The position numbers and the translations under genes are program-made. Source: Bombardia bombarda (lineage: Eukaryota > Ascomycota > Sordariomycetes > Sordariales > Lasiosphaeriaceae). Taken from it: DNA of 64,000 bases. The stretch is taken from positions 1,984,001-2,048,000 of the forward strand of contig JAULSR010000001.1 of NCBI GenBank assembly GCA_030512295.1. Direction: 5' to 3'. The number at the start of each line of letters is the position of its first letter. Position 1 is the stretch's first letter. Of this stretch, positions 44,377 to 58,532 are shown piece after piece. Below the pieces are notes generated by a model. It was not told the DNA's origin and searched no databases. It worked only from the letters and a program-made list of their open reading frames with translations.

Positions 44377-47300
44377 GGTGTCTGAGTGAGTGCCTGGCGC
44401 GGCGTAGAAGCTGCAGATATGGTTGAACTTGCTGGGGATGAACAGTCTGAATGGCGAAAGAAAGATTGTCCAAAGTATCCTGGTCGCTCGATTTCCGGTG
44501 GTTGCTAGCTGTTGCGGCTGCGGTGGCACCTCGAAAGGGTACCTTAGTTCAGAATCCTGGTTCAATGCTCCTAGAGTATAATATCACTTCATCCGATAGA
44601 ATTTGATTCGGTAGCCGCGTGATATGGTGGGGTATCATGTTCTTATGTTCTCATGACGGCTTTACGTTGTAGGTTGCTTTGTGCCACGGGGGGATGGGGG
44701 AAGGGGGCTGACACGATTTGTCGATTGACTGATTTTAAGGTTTGGGTAAACAACCACCGGCAAGCAAGCCCCGTGCGAAATTGATAGTCGAGCGATCTTT
44801 CGCACAGTCTACAAGGTACCAACTCAGCCGTCCTGCTTAACCCCGCGATGCGATGAAGTCCGTGCTCGTCGGCTGGAGCTTCGATGGAAAGCTTCCATCG
44901 CATCCATCGACAGTCGTCCCATACTACAAGTACATCGTATGACGGCTGTCTTTCAAAGATTGACCTGTTCCGAGTAAAAGTATGTTACCTTTCTTTACCA
45001 TGGTTCAGCTATTACCCTAACCCGAGCAAGAGTGAACTCTGTTAGGGCTGGTTGGTGCTTAATGAAAAAACTCCTCGTCATTAATGAAAAAGAAAAAAAA
45101 GTAGTCACCTAGGTAGGTTGGCACGTAAATGCCTCGATGATTTTATATATGATTGACTAAATATGATTGACTATACAGCTAGAAAAGAGGTGTGGGCGCT
45201 CTTGATAGCTCAGGAATCGACAGTCTCGGCTGCCATCCAGGGGAAAAGCCACCTAGGTCAATTGAAAACACAACCAGTCCAAGGTAAGATTCCAAATCTT
45301 TTCGTTTCTGCCTACTATGCCTACCTGGTCTTTCTGCCTACTGTGCCTACCTGGTCTTTGGCGTGCATATTTCCAGCTGGTATGCCCAAGATATAATCAA
45401 GCTTCCGGCAGGGCCCGGCCGATGGGACTGCTCAATTGTGTCGATAGATCTAGTAAGACTGGAGGCTCTTAGCGGGTTTTCTACATGTCCTTTCTGTCGT
45501 GAGCGGTCATGGAACAACCAACCCTTACAGTAGCTCGAACAGCAGGAAGCCGAAAGCCCTCCCAACCGCCCTTTGAATGATGGTACGTAAAGGTCAAGTT
45601 GCCAAAGTACGGAGCGTCCAACAAAAAGACCCGTGTCTCGTTCGATCCACCATGATTCCTGACACCTCACACCGCAGCAGCATAGTCAGGGGTTTGCTGT
45701 TGAAATAGCCGCTGATCAGACCCGCCGTCCGTCCGTCGTCGTCGTCCAGCCTCCCCCTTCCAGACCCAGTTCGCCGAAAGGGCGCCTTCGTTTCGACGAG
45801 GCGGGCAGGGGTTGCCAGAGTTTTTGTGAGGTAATCACGAACCGTTTTTCTGCAGCTTTTACGGGAGAAAACCTACTAGTGTCTGTTTGCCTCGTCCTGC
45901 CTGCAAAATCGGTGTTAGCCGCGCAAGAAAAGAGAAGGTGCCCACTCACATCCGGGGCATGGATTAATATGCGGACTGCGTTGAGTGGGCGGTCGTGTGC
46001 CAATTTTCCACAATTTGCGCTAGACAAGTCAACTTTTCGGAATTTATCGGAAGCACGCTTGCTGTATGTACGTGTACGTGTGTGTAAGAGGTGTCTGAAT
46101 GTAGGTAGGTATGTGCACGAGCTTCGGTGCATTTTCCCCTCAGACGAATCTGCACCGTCTGTGTGTAAGGAAGGGTCTGGACTTAGGACTGACTGTTTTG
46201 TTTGTCTCTTCAGGTTTGACTGGCTGACTGGTTCCAGGCTGTGACAAAGAGGATAATTTTTTTTTACCATGATCCTTACCTAAGCTGGTGCGCCCGCTCG
46301 TCTCGGAGAAGCCCGTCTCATTCGTCGACAGACAGCCTGGTTTGACGTAGGATGGCCAGCAAGGCGCCGATGTCGGTTCTGTGAGGACAACGCACACATA
46401 ATCTGTAATCTCACTCATTCCTCACCAGAGGGCGGCAGCCGTCTTGGCCGTGGGTTGTTGCAGTTTCGCGGGAGCAAACTCCTGGACTCCATGACTCTAC
46501 GCGGGCTCGCTTCAATCATCCATCGTGTGGAGCATTTCCGGTCCAGCCAGCGCAGCATGCAGATCAGATGGTGAAGAGCGCTGGGTAGGTTACGTGGACG
46601 GAATACTGTTTCTAACACTACAGCGTCGGGCGTTGCCGGAGGGTGGTGCGTGAGGTGGGCGAGGTGTTGGGGGGGCTATTCATACAGTCGGTGTCAGAAA
46701 CCCCCACTTTTGCCCAGCGCTTTCGTTTCCTGCAGTGCAGCAGTACTGGTTACAGTGACGGGAAGTGCACCTACCAGGGGGGGCTTAGCTAACCGTTAAA
46801 ACGCCGTACTGTGTACTGTGTAGCCCAGACTAGGTAGCCGGGGTACCACTGCGCAGAGGCTGTTACCCCGCCTTCGGGTGGCTTGCTCTGAAGGTTGTTC
46901 ACAAGCAAGACGACACCAAAGTTAGAAGAGGGGAGGAGGAGGAGGGGGTAGCTACTGTTACAATACAACAAAACACACATAAATCGCAAATGGCATCTTT
47001 GAGATGTTTCAGCGGCTCTGCGCAACGGTCTTCCCTGTTTGAGAAGTAGAAAGTCGGAATTAAAGTATGGCGCCGTCCCTCTGTCCACATGCCCTTTCCC
47101 TTCGGATCTGTGCAAATGACGTAATCTGACTGGTGCGGGACTTTGTGCAATGCGGGCGCAGACCAAGTGCCATCCTTTCCGTCTGCAGAGCGACCATCCA
47201 TGTCCACGTCTGGGGGTGGTGAAGGTGTGTGGGACGGGGTTGAATAAATGAAGAAGGCCTATCCTCGGCCGGACAGATGCCTACGTGTCTATGAAGCCGG

Positions 47301-50300
47301 GCCTGGGCTGTTTGAATGTTAAATAAGAGACACTCAACAATTACTCGGTGCTCATATTCACTTGAGTGTTACCGTTCGTAGGGTGCGGGTGCGCAATGGA
47401 TGGCACAATTCCAGTGACTGCACACATTGCAAGGGTCTTGCAGCGCGCAAAAAGACGCTACCTATGCTAATTAAATTTTGCTCATTCTTCATTGGCAGCA
47501 CATCGCCCATTGTAACAATGCAGGCAGGGTCTCTCGCCTTATTTGGTCTATGTTGCAGGCGCTGTGTTAACCCCTACGATGCCATTGGCCAGCCTTTTCA
47601 TTTGCGTCCCGTTCTGCCCTGCTGATTTTTTTCTCGAGATCTGGCGAGATGGGACGAGCCAAGTCGGTCGTCTGGCTCCGGGCAGGCAGGCAGGCAGGGC
47701 TGGATTGATCTTCTCAATCATGTTGCGGAAACAGAAACACAGAACATCCATCAATCTCGCGGGGGCGGGCGGAGCTCCTCTGGAAACAACCTATCAGGTC
47801 TGTCTGTCCACTGCCCCCAGCGGGGTGAACGGGGTTGCTCTCTGAAGAACTTGGTGTCGATTGTTTATCCACTCAGTCCCGTATAGGTGTTCCTGGCATG
47901 TCACTCATTTCTTGCCTTGTCATTGGAGTTCTTTCTCTTTTTTATCATCCGCAAAGCCATTTGTCTGCTCTACACATCTGCGGAACATAGATCAAAGCTT
48001 ATTGGACGGAACTGATGGAGGGGCACCTTGGAGGATGAGGGGGGTGTGGATCTCGAACGATACCGGCCCAAGACCGGCTTGCAGGGTCCAAGGGAGCCGC
48101 CCCTCCATCCCCCCTCCACACCAATCTTGGTGCTTGGGGTGCGAGAGGTGCTAGCTTCGCAGGCGACATCGGCCAGCTGCTTGAAAATCGGCTTTGCTGA
48201 TTGGCGCACGGACACGCGGCTTGACGTCCAATTTTTCTTCCCTTCCCAGGACGTGGACAGGGATCAAGAGTGCTGCTGAGTGCTGCGTGGATGCTGTGCA
48301 TGCAGGCGATGCTTGTGGATCTTAAGCTAACCAGGATTGGACCTGCAAGATGCAGCCGGGTGTGGGGTGCGTTGATGAATGCCCATTATGTGTATGTTTT
48401 CATGGCCAGTTTCTTTTACGCTGGGTTTTTGTCAGCCCGAAAAGTCATCCAGCTACGGTCGAGCTGTGGTTGGAGGAACAAAGGGCTTGGCAGCCGTGAA
48501 CGGGGACAGACGCCCAGCTGTAGTACTTGTACTTTGGTATCTGTTTTCCATATCAAGCTCGAGCTTGACCTTGGGAATCGGGTTGAGCTGCTTCGGGCTT
48601 GGTCGTGGTGCACACCCACTGACGGTCGACCCGACAGATAAAGGTCATCCGCGTACCGGTATGGCGGGTACGGCTTTCTCCAACTGTGCTCAATTGAGAA
48701 TCGATTGAAAAACCGATGGAAGTCAAACAAGCCTCCACCGTCGAACATGCGTCAGTTCAGTCGGATGCTTCCATATTTGCGGATAAGAAGCGCCGTGACT
48801 TGCTCAACGTCCAAACGCTCAACGACTGTGCTCTGGGCATCCTCCACTAGCCTTGAATGGCTGCTTAGGAAATTTGATGGAATTCTTGGCTTATTAACTT
48901 TAGTTGGATTGCATGCAGATTGTGCGAGGCAGTGCCTTCGGATTGGCTACTTTTGGGGTTTCAAATATTGACTCAACCTTCTTACACAATAGCAACATCC
49001 ATGCCTACTACCTAGACTTAGTACCGATGTACCCATGATACCTAAGGTTATTTTGCTCGCCAAACTATATCGCAAAGACAGCCCCAAGGATATGCTGGCT
49101 TGTTGCTTATCTGGAGGGCCCAGAGCTCTAGACTACTAGCTGACCATCTTGTATAGTTTACTGCAGTGGTTCTTTGACTCTGTCAGTTGTGTATTGATAT
49201 TCTGCCACAGGCGTTTGGCATGTGGTAGGCGAGCGAGGACAAAGACGAGTGAGAGGGGAAGCTTGCTGGTGCTCAGACCTGGCCACTCTGCTTCGGACTA
49301 AACTTACTAGTCCCACCACCCAAACTTCATGATTCGATCCCCGAACCCGGAAACAAGGTGAGAGAGACGTTACTTTGCACACAAAGTCGGGTGGTTAGTG
49401 TCCATCGGATGGCGTGGGACACCCGCCTTAGTGGTCAGATCTGGTCCCTCTCACACACACAGTCGCTGTCAGGGCCGGCCGGAGAAAGTTCAAGCAGGGG
49501 TTACAAGCTGCACTGCACAAATAGGTGCAAGGAAGAGCTAGAATGCTAGAGCTAGGGCCTGCTGTGCGTGTGAGGAAGCGCAAACACACTTTTAGGTTTA
49601 TCATCTTGTTACACAGTGCACAGTAACAGCGCTAAAACTTTCTCTCCCCCCCCACTCGTGCCAGGCGTCCACCTTACCTAGGTCCACTCCAGCTTTGCCT
49701 CACCACCGGCTGCCACATGTGTTGCTCTTCTGCCTCGTTACCTTTTTTCCCCCGTCTGTTCAAGGAATTTAGTCTACTCATCTGCTCATTTGTTCATCTA
49801 CCCCTACACCCTGGTTTAGCTTGGCTGTCCTGTCTGCTCCGCTCCGGCTGCTCTGTCTTAATTGAGCTACGAGAAATCTAGAACCAACTTGCAAAACCCC
49901 CTCTCCAAGGGGCGTCCTTGGCCACACGCTACTGTTCCTCTACCATCGCCTCTGCGTCCTCCATAAATAAAAGCGTGGTTGCCACCCACCTCGGAGCCTG
50001 CTTCCCTCTTTTCTCTCTCTTTCACGAATTTTCGATCTTCCTGCCCGACCTAGTGCTCTACAACAACTTGCACAAGTCGCCGAGTGCCAGTGTCCTCCCG
50101 CCGGAGGTGCAAGAAAGCCTATTGGTAAGTACATTATGCTTGATATGATGATGCCCTCGTGCCCTTTTCGCTTGTTTGCCCTTAGGAAAAGAAATGGCCG
50201 ACGACACCTTTCCCCGCAACCAGTCCCTGCATGGGCCCCGGCAACCACCAGATACGGAAGATATAGCAGCAATATGGCCAAAGCATACCGTGGACTGGCC

Positions 50301-51887
50301 ATCCAACAACATACGACTGCAAAGCTGGGACCGGAAGCTAGCAAGCTGGGTGTCAGATCATGGGCAGTCAACCCCACCACCAATCCGACACCCCCACCCC
50401 CGTGGCAGCGAGCACAAGTCGAGAAGATGGCGAGCGATAGACCCGAGTTCCGGGCGCCGGATGCCACTCGTTAATCCGGCGTCAAAGTGGCAGCATAAAC
50501 AATACCATGCGCAAAAAGAGCCCAGCAGGGCTTCCTTCGACATGCGCCTGGACCGGCCGGCGACAGGACAAATGGGAATTAATTGATGTGTGACGACGTG
50601 CCAGTGGGGCCCTGTCCTGCGTTGCCCCACCCCCTCACTCTCTCCCTCGGGGCAGTCCAAGCCCGTTCTGTCACTCCCGGCCGCACCCCCCCGCCTCGAT
50701 ATACCATCCTTGGCGAGGTGGCATAGGGTGCACCGCAAGGTCGTCTCGGCCAGCATTTTCTATGATGCGTGGTGTACCGACGACCACTGAGCGCTTGAAT
50801 GGGATTCGCCTATCAGCCGTCGCCCAAAGATATCTGAACTTTACTCGGCCTATCACATCGCGACAATATAGCCGCATGGGGGCTGATAAGGCACAGCAGC
50901 AATTGGCCTGTCGTCATATGGCATCCCCCGTGGAGCTGGGGCAATTTTGAAAGGGGGGTCAAGGCCTGGAATTGGCTGGCTGTGAGGGACCACCAAATCC
51001 ATACTATCACAAGCAATGCGCCAGCTGGACCCCAAGTCCATCAAAAGCTGTCGACAAAGCAACTATCTTGCAGCTCTTCAGCTAGAGCAGCCGTGCAGTT
51101 CATGCATTTGTCGCACCTTTCCTGCATCGCGCTAGCCACAATGATTCGAACTCACATGGTCATGCAACCATGCCGCGTCCTGTCTTGCATCCAGAACTCA
51201 GCAGCATCCAGCACCTCATGGGATGAAATTCCCTATTCCCTAGAGGAATCTTTGCTACGCGGCTGGATCGGACTGTCAATTGCTGCACCTCCACCGCCTC
51301 CGAGGTCGGAATCCGACCATGGATAACCTCTCACTTTTCGCCGCCCATTAAATCACTCGCGGTGGCATGGCAAAGGTCGTTGGCCTCGTATTTGGGGTTT
51401 GCATGCGGGACACAGCACCCTTTGCACCCTCGGTAGCTTTGCCGTTGGCTGCCATCTCAAATGGTTGGGTCACAAGCTCGTCACCATCTCTGATGCTCTG
51501 GTGATCTGTCTGCCATTTAATCTGCCCCCCCGGCTACCACTTGGCGCGGTTTTTTCCATCTGAAATCGCCCCTCGTCCCGCTTCCGGTCATCTAGTCTAT
51601 CGAACCCGGTTCTGCCCGCTCCCGCCGGACCTTTGGGGGTCACGGCGAGTTTACTAATACTCCCAAATTGTGACACATGATTTTTGGTCTTGTTCCAGGT
51701 TGTGATTCAGGCGCTAATCTGTTGTTTTCGTGAGCCTAGATACTTTCAGTCGTCTGAGCGGCGCAGCTGCTCTTGTATCTTCTTTCTGCCCGCGCCAGAC
51801 CATTGCTTACACGGCCACGATAAAGTCAGCCAGTGTTTTCAACATACTCAGCTGTAGACTTGGCAAGCAAAATAAAGCTTGCCTAGC
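44377..51887. other. 7.5 kb gene-poor intergenic region
   Basis: No gene I can support between APC15 and GLT1. Open frames are short, two-sided and without domains. It includes TAGGTAGG-type repeats, GGCA arrays (47680-47700), a 26 bp tandem duplication at 45305-45356 and a TGACTCA at 48969-48975. The last part (51300-51887) is the likely GLT1 promoter and leader, but I see no decisive element. Confidence 0.5.
45305..45356. repeat. 26 bp tandem duplication
   Basis: Two adjacent copies of a 26 bp unit (beginning TTTCTGCCTACT and ending CTACCTGGTC) with one A/G difference. A recent local duplication in non-coding DNA. Confidence 0.88.
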
Positions 51888-54800
51888 ATGGGCTTTAACG
51901 AGGAATTCGACGATCGACAGACACAGCTTGATGCCGAATCTGAGCCCTACCATCCTTATGAATATCAAACAGACAACAACGGCTCATGGGCCAGTGCCCT
52001 GCCGGTGAAGCAGTGCGTATCACACATATCCGTACTCACATACACAATAAGCTGACCAGCTGTCGTGCAGAGGATTGTATGATCCTAGCCTCGAAAAAGA
52101 TGCGTGCGGTGTGGGCTTTGCTTGGTAAGATTTGGCGAACTGAGAACCTATGGAAGATGATGTTCTGACGCCCAGCAGCCACATTAAGGGCAAGGCAAGC
52201 CACAAAATCGTCAGCGATGGTATGTTCAGCACCTTAGACGCCTAAGGAAGCACGGTTTGGTCGTTAACATGATCTATGTAGCACGAAACCTGTTGTGCAA
52301 CATGACTCATCGTGGTGCGGTGGGCTCTGATGCACGAGATGGCGATGGTGCGGGTGTCATGACTTCGATCCCTCACAAGTTCTTTGTCAAGAACTTTGCG
52401 CGGGAGGTTGGAGTTGAGCTTCCTCCTTTGGGCCAGTATGCTGTGGGCAATCTGTTTTTCAAGCCCGATCAGGAGACGTTACTTGAGTCCAAGCGGCAAT
52501 TGGAAGATATTGCCGAATCCTTGGGCCTGAGGGTCTTGGGATGGCGAGAGCCTCCCGTTGACTCTTCTCTTCTTGGTCCCGCTGCTGCCTCTCGGGAGCC
52601 CACTATCCTACAGCCCTTCGTCGTTCTGACGTCTGCCTATGGACTCGGCAACGCCCCTGAGCAAACAGACCCCGAGACGTTTGACGAGAGGCTTTTTGAG
52701 AGACAGCTCTATGTTCTCCGAAAGCGAGCGACGCACACTGTTGGGCTCCAGAACTGGTTCTACATCTGCACCTTGTCAAACAAGAATATTGTTTACAAGG
52801 GGCAGCTGGCTCCGATTCAAGTTTATCAATATTACCATGATTTGGTAAATGCTGATTATGAGGCTCACTTTGCGCTGGTGCACTCTCGTTTCAGCACCAA
52901 CACATTCCCCTCCTGGGATCGTGCCCAGCCCCTTCGTTGGGCCGCTCATAACGGTAGGTGGTAGATCTCAGACCGTAATGTAAAGTTCGAAAGCTAACCA
53001 AGGGTTTCAGGTGAGATCAATACTCTCCGTGGTAACAAGAACTGGATGCGCGCTCGCGAGGGTGTCATGCAATCTGACATCTTTGGCGATGAGCTTGAGC
53101 AGCTATACCCCATCGTCGAGGATGGCGGTTCCGACTCGGCTGCTTTCGACAACGTCTTGGAGCTTCTTACCATCAACGGTGTGCTCTCGCTCCCCGAGGC
53201 TGTTATGCTGATGGTCCCCGAGGCGTGGCAAGGGAACGCTCTGATGGACCCGAAGAAGGCTGCATTCTATGAATGGGCTGCCTGCCAGATGGAACCTTGG
53301 GATGGTCCCGCCTTGTTCACCTTTGCCGACGGGAGGTTCTGCGGCGCAAATCTCGACCGTAACGGCCTGAGACCCTGCCGTTACTACGTTATGGATGACG
53401 ACCGGATCATCTGCGCCTCTGAGGTTGGCACAATCGCTGTTGAGCCCGAGAAGGTTATCCACAAGGGTCGCCTCCAACCTGGACGCATGCTCTTGGTCGA
53501 CACTCAAGCTGGCCGTATCATCGACGATAGCGAGCTGAAGGCTGCAGTTTCTAGCCGGCACGACTTTAGAACCTGGCTGGATAACGAGTTGATCACGATG
53601 CCACAAGTTCTGGATACTCTGGTCCAGAGCAAGAGCCTTGATCTTGCGCCAAAGTTGGACGAGTCGAAGCTCCAAGAAGACCCCCTATTGCTTGCTTTTG
53701 GCTACACCTTCGAGCAAGTTAGCTTACTGCTTGCTCCTATGGCTTCAGATGAAAAAGAGGCACTTGGTTCCATGGGTAACGATGCCCCACTGGCTTGCTT
53801 GTCGCAAGCCCCTAAGTTGCTCTACGAGTACTTCAGACAGCTGTTCGCTCAGGTCACAAACCCGCCCATTGATCCTATCAGAGAGTCGATTGTCATGTCC
53901 TTGGAATGCTATATCGGTCCGCAGGGAAACCTACTCGAGATGGACTCTTCTCAATGTGGACGGCTTCTCCTGCCTAGCCCGATCCTTTCCATTCCCGAGT
54001 TCAATGCACTCAAGAACATGGCGACTCTCCACCCCGAATGGACTGTGAAGACCATTGACCTCACTTACCCTAAGAAGGATGGCGTCGCTGGCTATATCAA
54101 GCATCTCGACTACATCTGCAACGAGGCCACCGCTGCCATTGAGGCCCGAGACCGCATTATCGTCTTGTCTGACCGCAATACCAACAAGGACAGAGTTGCG
54201 GTTTCTGCTCTTCTTGCTTCTGGCATGGTTCATCATCATCTCGTCAGCAACAAGTGGCGCGCGATGGCTGCACTTGTTGTGGAGACTGCTGAGGCCCGCG
54301 AGGTTCACCACATGTGTGTCCTGCTCGGTTACGGAGTTGATGCTATCAACCCCTACCTCGCGATGGAGTGCATTCTGAAGCTCAACAAGGAGAAGCTGAT
54401 CAAGAAGAAGTTGACCGACGATGCTCTTATTCACAACTACAAGCACTCTTGTGACGGAGGTATTCTCAAGGTCATGAGTAAGATGGGTATCTCGACCCTG
54501 GCCAGTTACAAGGGAGCGCAGATTTTCGAAGCGCTTGGCGTTGATGACACCGTTGTCGATCGCTGCTTCAGGGGAACGGCCTCCCGTATCAAGGGTGTTA
54601 CTTTTGAGCTCATTGCCGAAGACGCCTTCCGCTTCCATGAGCGCGGCTTTCCGTCTCGGTCGACCATCGGTGTTTCGGGTCTGCCCGAATCTGGCGAATA
54701 CCACTGGCGTGACGGTGGTGAGGCACATATCAACGACCCCACATCCATTGCCAATATCCAGGATGCCGTACGTACAAAAAACGACAAGTCGTACGAGGCC

Positions 54801-57800
54801 TACTCTCTTTCAGAGTACGAGCAGATCAAGAAATGCACGCTGCGTGGTATGCTGGACTTCAAGTTCGATGATTGCACCCCCATCCCCATCGAATCGGTCG
54901 AGCCCTGGACCGAGATTGTACGTCGCTTCTGCACGGGCGCTATGTCATACGGTTCTATCTCGATGGAGGCTCACTCCACTCTGGCTGTGGCCATGAACAG
55001 GCTTGGTGGCAAGTCCAACACTGGCGAGGGTGGTGAGGACCCTGAACGGTCTGAGAGAATGCCTAATGGAGACACGATGCGATCTGCCATTAAGCAAGTC
55101 GCATCCGGTCGTTTTGGTGTTACCTCAAACTACCTGGCCGACTCTGATGAGATTCAGATCAAGATGGCTCAGGGTGCTAAGCCTGGTGAGGGTGGTGAGC
55201 TCCCTGGTCACAAGGTATCGAAATCGATTGCTCGCACTCGTCACTCCACACCGGGCGTTGGCCTCATCTCGCCCCCTCCCCATCACGATATCTACTCCAT
55301 TGAGGACTTAAAGCAGCTCATTTATGACCTCAAATGCGCTAGCCCTCGGTCGCGAGTATCCGTGAAGTTGGTGTCCGAGACTGGTGTCGGTATCGTTGCC
55401 TCGGGTGTCGCCAAGGCAAAGGCTGATCATATTTTGATCTCCGGCCATGACGGTGGTACTGGTGCCTCCAGGTGGACTGGTATCAAGTACGCCGGTCTTC
55501 CATGGGAGTTGGGCCTGGCCGAGACTCACCAAACGCTCGTGCTCAACGACCTCCGTGGTCGTGTTGTGGTCCAGACCGATGGTCAATTGCGCACGGGACG
55601 CGATGTTGCTATTGCCTGTCTCCTTGGTGCCGAGGAATGGGGATTTGCCACTACTCCTTTGATTGCCATGGGCTGTGTTTTCATGCGCAAATGCCACCTG
55701 AACACTTGCCCTGTCGGTATTGCGACCCAGGACCCTGAGCTCCGGAAGAAGTTTACCGGCACCCCTGAGCATGTAATAAACTTCTTTTATTATGTTGCCA
55801 ACGAACTTCGCGCCATCATGGCGAAACTTGGATTCCGCACCGTCAACGAAATGATTGGCCACGTTGAGGTTCTCAAGGTTCGCGAGGAGTTGAGAACCAA
55901 GAAGACCGCCAACATCGATCTGTCTCTCATCCTCACCCCGGCCCATAAGCTCCGCCCAAATGTGGCCACCTTCAACGTCCGCAAGCAGGATCACCGTCTC
56001 TATGTTCGCCTCGATAACAAGCTCATTTCTGAGGCGGAGTTGACCCTTGATAAGGGTGTTCCTGCTCGCATTGAGTGCGACATTGTCAACACTGATCGTG
56101 CTATGGGCACCTCACTTTCTTATCACATCTCTAAACGCTATGGCGAGGCCGGATTACCAATGGACACTGTCCACGTCAATATCAAGGGCTCTGCCGGTCA
56201 GTCATTCGGTGCTTTCCTCGCTCCGGGTGTGACACTGGAGCTGGAGGGTGACGCCAATGACTACGTTGGCAAGGGATTGTCTGGAGGTAGACTGATCGTC
56301 TATCCCCCGCGTTCGGCCGTTTTCAAAGCTGAGGAGAACGTCTTGATTGGTAACGTGTGCTTGTACGGAGCCACCAGCGGCACCTGCTTCTTCCGTGGTG
56401 TTGCTGCCGAGAGATTCGGTGTGCGCAACTCGGGTGCGACAGCTGTTGTCGAGGGCGTGGGTGACCACGGTTGCGAGTACATGACTGGCGGTCGTGTCGT
56501 TATCCTGGGCAGTACTGGACGCAACTTTGCGGCCGGTATGTCTGGTGGTATCGCCTACATCCTTGACATCCACAAGGATTTCATGACTAAGCTCAACACC
56601 GAGATGGTTGAGGCAAGTGGGCTTGAAGACCCTGAGGAGATTGCTTTTGTCCGCGGTCTTATCGAGGATCATCACCACTACACGGGCTCTGAACTCGCCG
56701 CCCGTATCTTGGTAGACTTCAGCCGTGCCCTGCGCCGATTCGTCAAGGTTCTGCCTGTTGACTATAAGCGCATCTTGGAGGAGGAGGCAGCTAAGAAGGC
56801 CGAGGCTAAGCGGGCAGAGTACAACTTGCCCATTGTCTCGGGCGTCCCGGCAAAGGCAAAGGCAAAGAAGGATGAACATGCCACCAAGCTCCTAGATATC
56901 GAGGAGAGCGTGGCTGACAATGCTGCGGACAAGAAGAAGGCTCTCGTCCTGGATAAGACCAAGGGCTTCATGAAGTACCAGCGTCGGTCTGAGAAGTACC
57001 GCAATGCCAAGACCAGAACCAAGGACTGGGCTGAGCTTTCCCAAAGACTCGATGAAGACGAGCTGAAGTACCAGTCGGCTCGCTGCATGGATTGTGGTGT
57101 ACCCTTCTGCCAGTCTGACAGCGGATGCCCCATCTCCAACATTATTCCTAAGTGGAACGAGCTCGTCTTCCAGAACCAGTGGCGCGATGCCCTGAATCGT
57201 CTTCTCATGACCAACAACTTCCCTGAGTTTACTGGCCGTGTATGCCCTGCTCCTTGCGAGGGTGCCTGTGTTCTCGGAATCAACGAGGATCCCGTCGGTA
57301 TCAAGTCGATTGAGTGTGCCATTATTGATCGCGGCTTTGAGCAAGGGTGGATGATTCCCCAAATCCCTAAAGTACGCACCGGGAAGAAGATTGCTGTCAT
57401 TGGGTCCGGCCCTGCCGGTCTTGCCTGCGCCGATCAGCTGAACAAGGCCGGGCATTTGGTCACGGTGTACGAGCGTGCCGACCGTCTGGGTGGCTTGCTC
57501 ATGTATGGCATCCCCAACATGAAGCTGGACAAGCGCATCGTCAAGAGGCGTACGGATTTCATGGCGTCCGAAGGAATCCAGTTCAAGACGGGCGTTGCCG
57601 TCGGCGAGGACATCCAGCTGACGGATCTCAAGGCGGAGAACGATGCTGTGGTTATTGCCACCGGCGCCACCGTTGCTCGCGACCTGCCCATCAAGGGTCG
57701 CAGCCTCGAGGGTATTCACTATGCGATGGAGTTCTTGCACAAGAACACCAAGTCTCTGCTCGACTCGGAGCTCGCAGACGGTTCCTACATCTCAGCCAAG

Positions 57801-58532
57801 GGTAAGGATGTCATCGTCATTGGCGGTGGTGATACAGGAAACGACTGCATCGGAACTTCGGTCCGACACGGCGCCAAGTCCGTCATCAACTTTGAGCTGC
57901 TGCCCCAGCCACCACCGGAGCGTGCGCGAGACAACCCGTGGCCGCAGTGGCCCCGCATCTACCGTGTGGATTACGGCCACACCGAGGTCCGCCAGCACAT
58001 GGGCAAGGATCCTCGCGAGTACAGCATCATGTCGGAGGAGTTTGTCGATGACGGGAGTGGAAAGGTCAAGGGCATCAACACTGTGCGGGTTGAGTGGACC
58101 AAGTCTCCGAGCGGCGGCTGGGACATGAAGAAGGTTGAGGGCTCGCAGCAGTTCTTCCCCGCCGACCTTGTCCTGCTGTCGATGGGTTTCTTGGGACCCG
58201 AGGGCCGCGTGCTTGGCGACGAGATTGAGAAGGATGCGCGGAAGAACGTCAAGACGGCGCCGGGCAAGTATAGCACCAATGTCGAGGGCATCTTTGCTGC
58301 TGGTGATTGCCGTCGTGGACAGTCGCTTATTGTCTGGTAAGTGGCCTGTATTCTGTTCTTGTTATGAATATGTTTGGATACTAATATGGGGTTTACTAGG
58401 GGTATCAATGAGGGTCGGCAGGCTGCTCGCGAGGTCGATTTGTACCTCGAGAAGTCTACTAGCCTCCCCGTCACGGGTGGTATTGTGAAGCAGACGGCCA
58501 AGGAGGTGTTTGCCGCTGCTGCGGCTGCTTAA
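51888..58532 (+). CDS. GLT1: NADH-dependent glutamate synthase (GOGAT)
   Basis: Six exons: 51888-52012, 52071-52124, 52179-52219, 52282-52953, 53011-58336 and 58400-58532, giving 2,116 residues, the usual size for the fused eukaryotic enzyme. It makes two glutamates from glutamine and 2-oxoglutarate using NADH. A 53-residue propeptide precedes Cys54 (DACGVGF), the class II amidotransferase nucleophile. The FMN/2-oxoglutarate synthase core includes GHDGGTGASRWTG (from 1109). The 3Fe-4S cysteines are C1186, C1192 and C1197 (C-x5-C-x4-C). A GXGXG beta-helix domain follows. From about 1606 comes the small-subunit part: 4Fe-4S cysteines starting CMDCGVPFCQ (1656), first Rossmann GSGPAG (1762) and second GGGDTG (1902). 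It ends VFAAAAAA. The introns are 54-63 nt with GTGCGT, GTAAGA, GTATGT, GTAGGT and GTAAGT donors; all phases agree. Confidence 0.97.

Noticed and set aside
45646..45660. GTTCGATCC resembling a tRNA B box
   Set aside because: The flanks do not pair as a T stem and no acceptor or anticodon arm can be built.
51143..51153. GATTCGAAC, a possible minus-strand tRNA T loop
   Set aside because: The expected T stem fails to pair and no A box is found at the right distance.
52302..52310. ATGACTCAT, a perfect GCN4/CPC-1 palindrome
   Set aside because: It lies inside a GLT1 exon and encodes the conserved N-M-T-H-R-G segment, so its presence is explained by coding constraint.
53931..57740. Minus-strand frames of 200-280 codons over GLT1
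   Set aside because: Antisense to a secure coding exon with conserved motifs.
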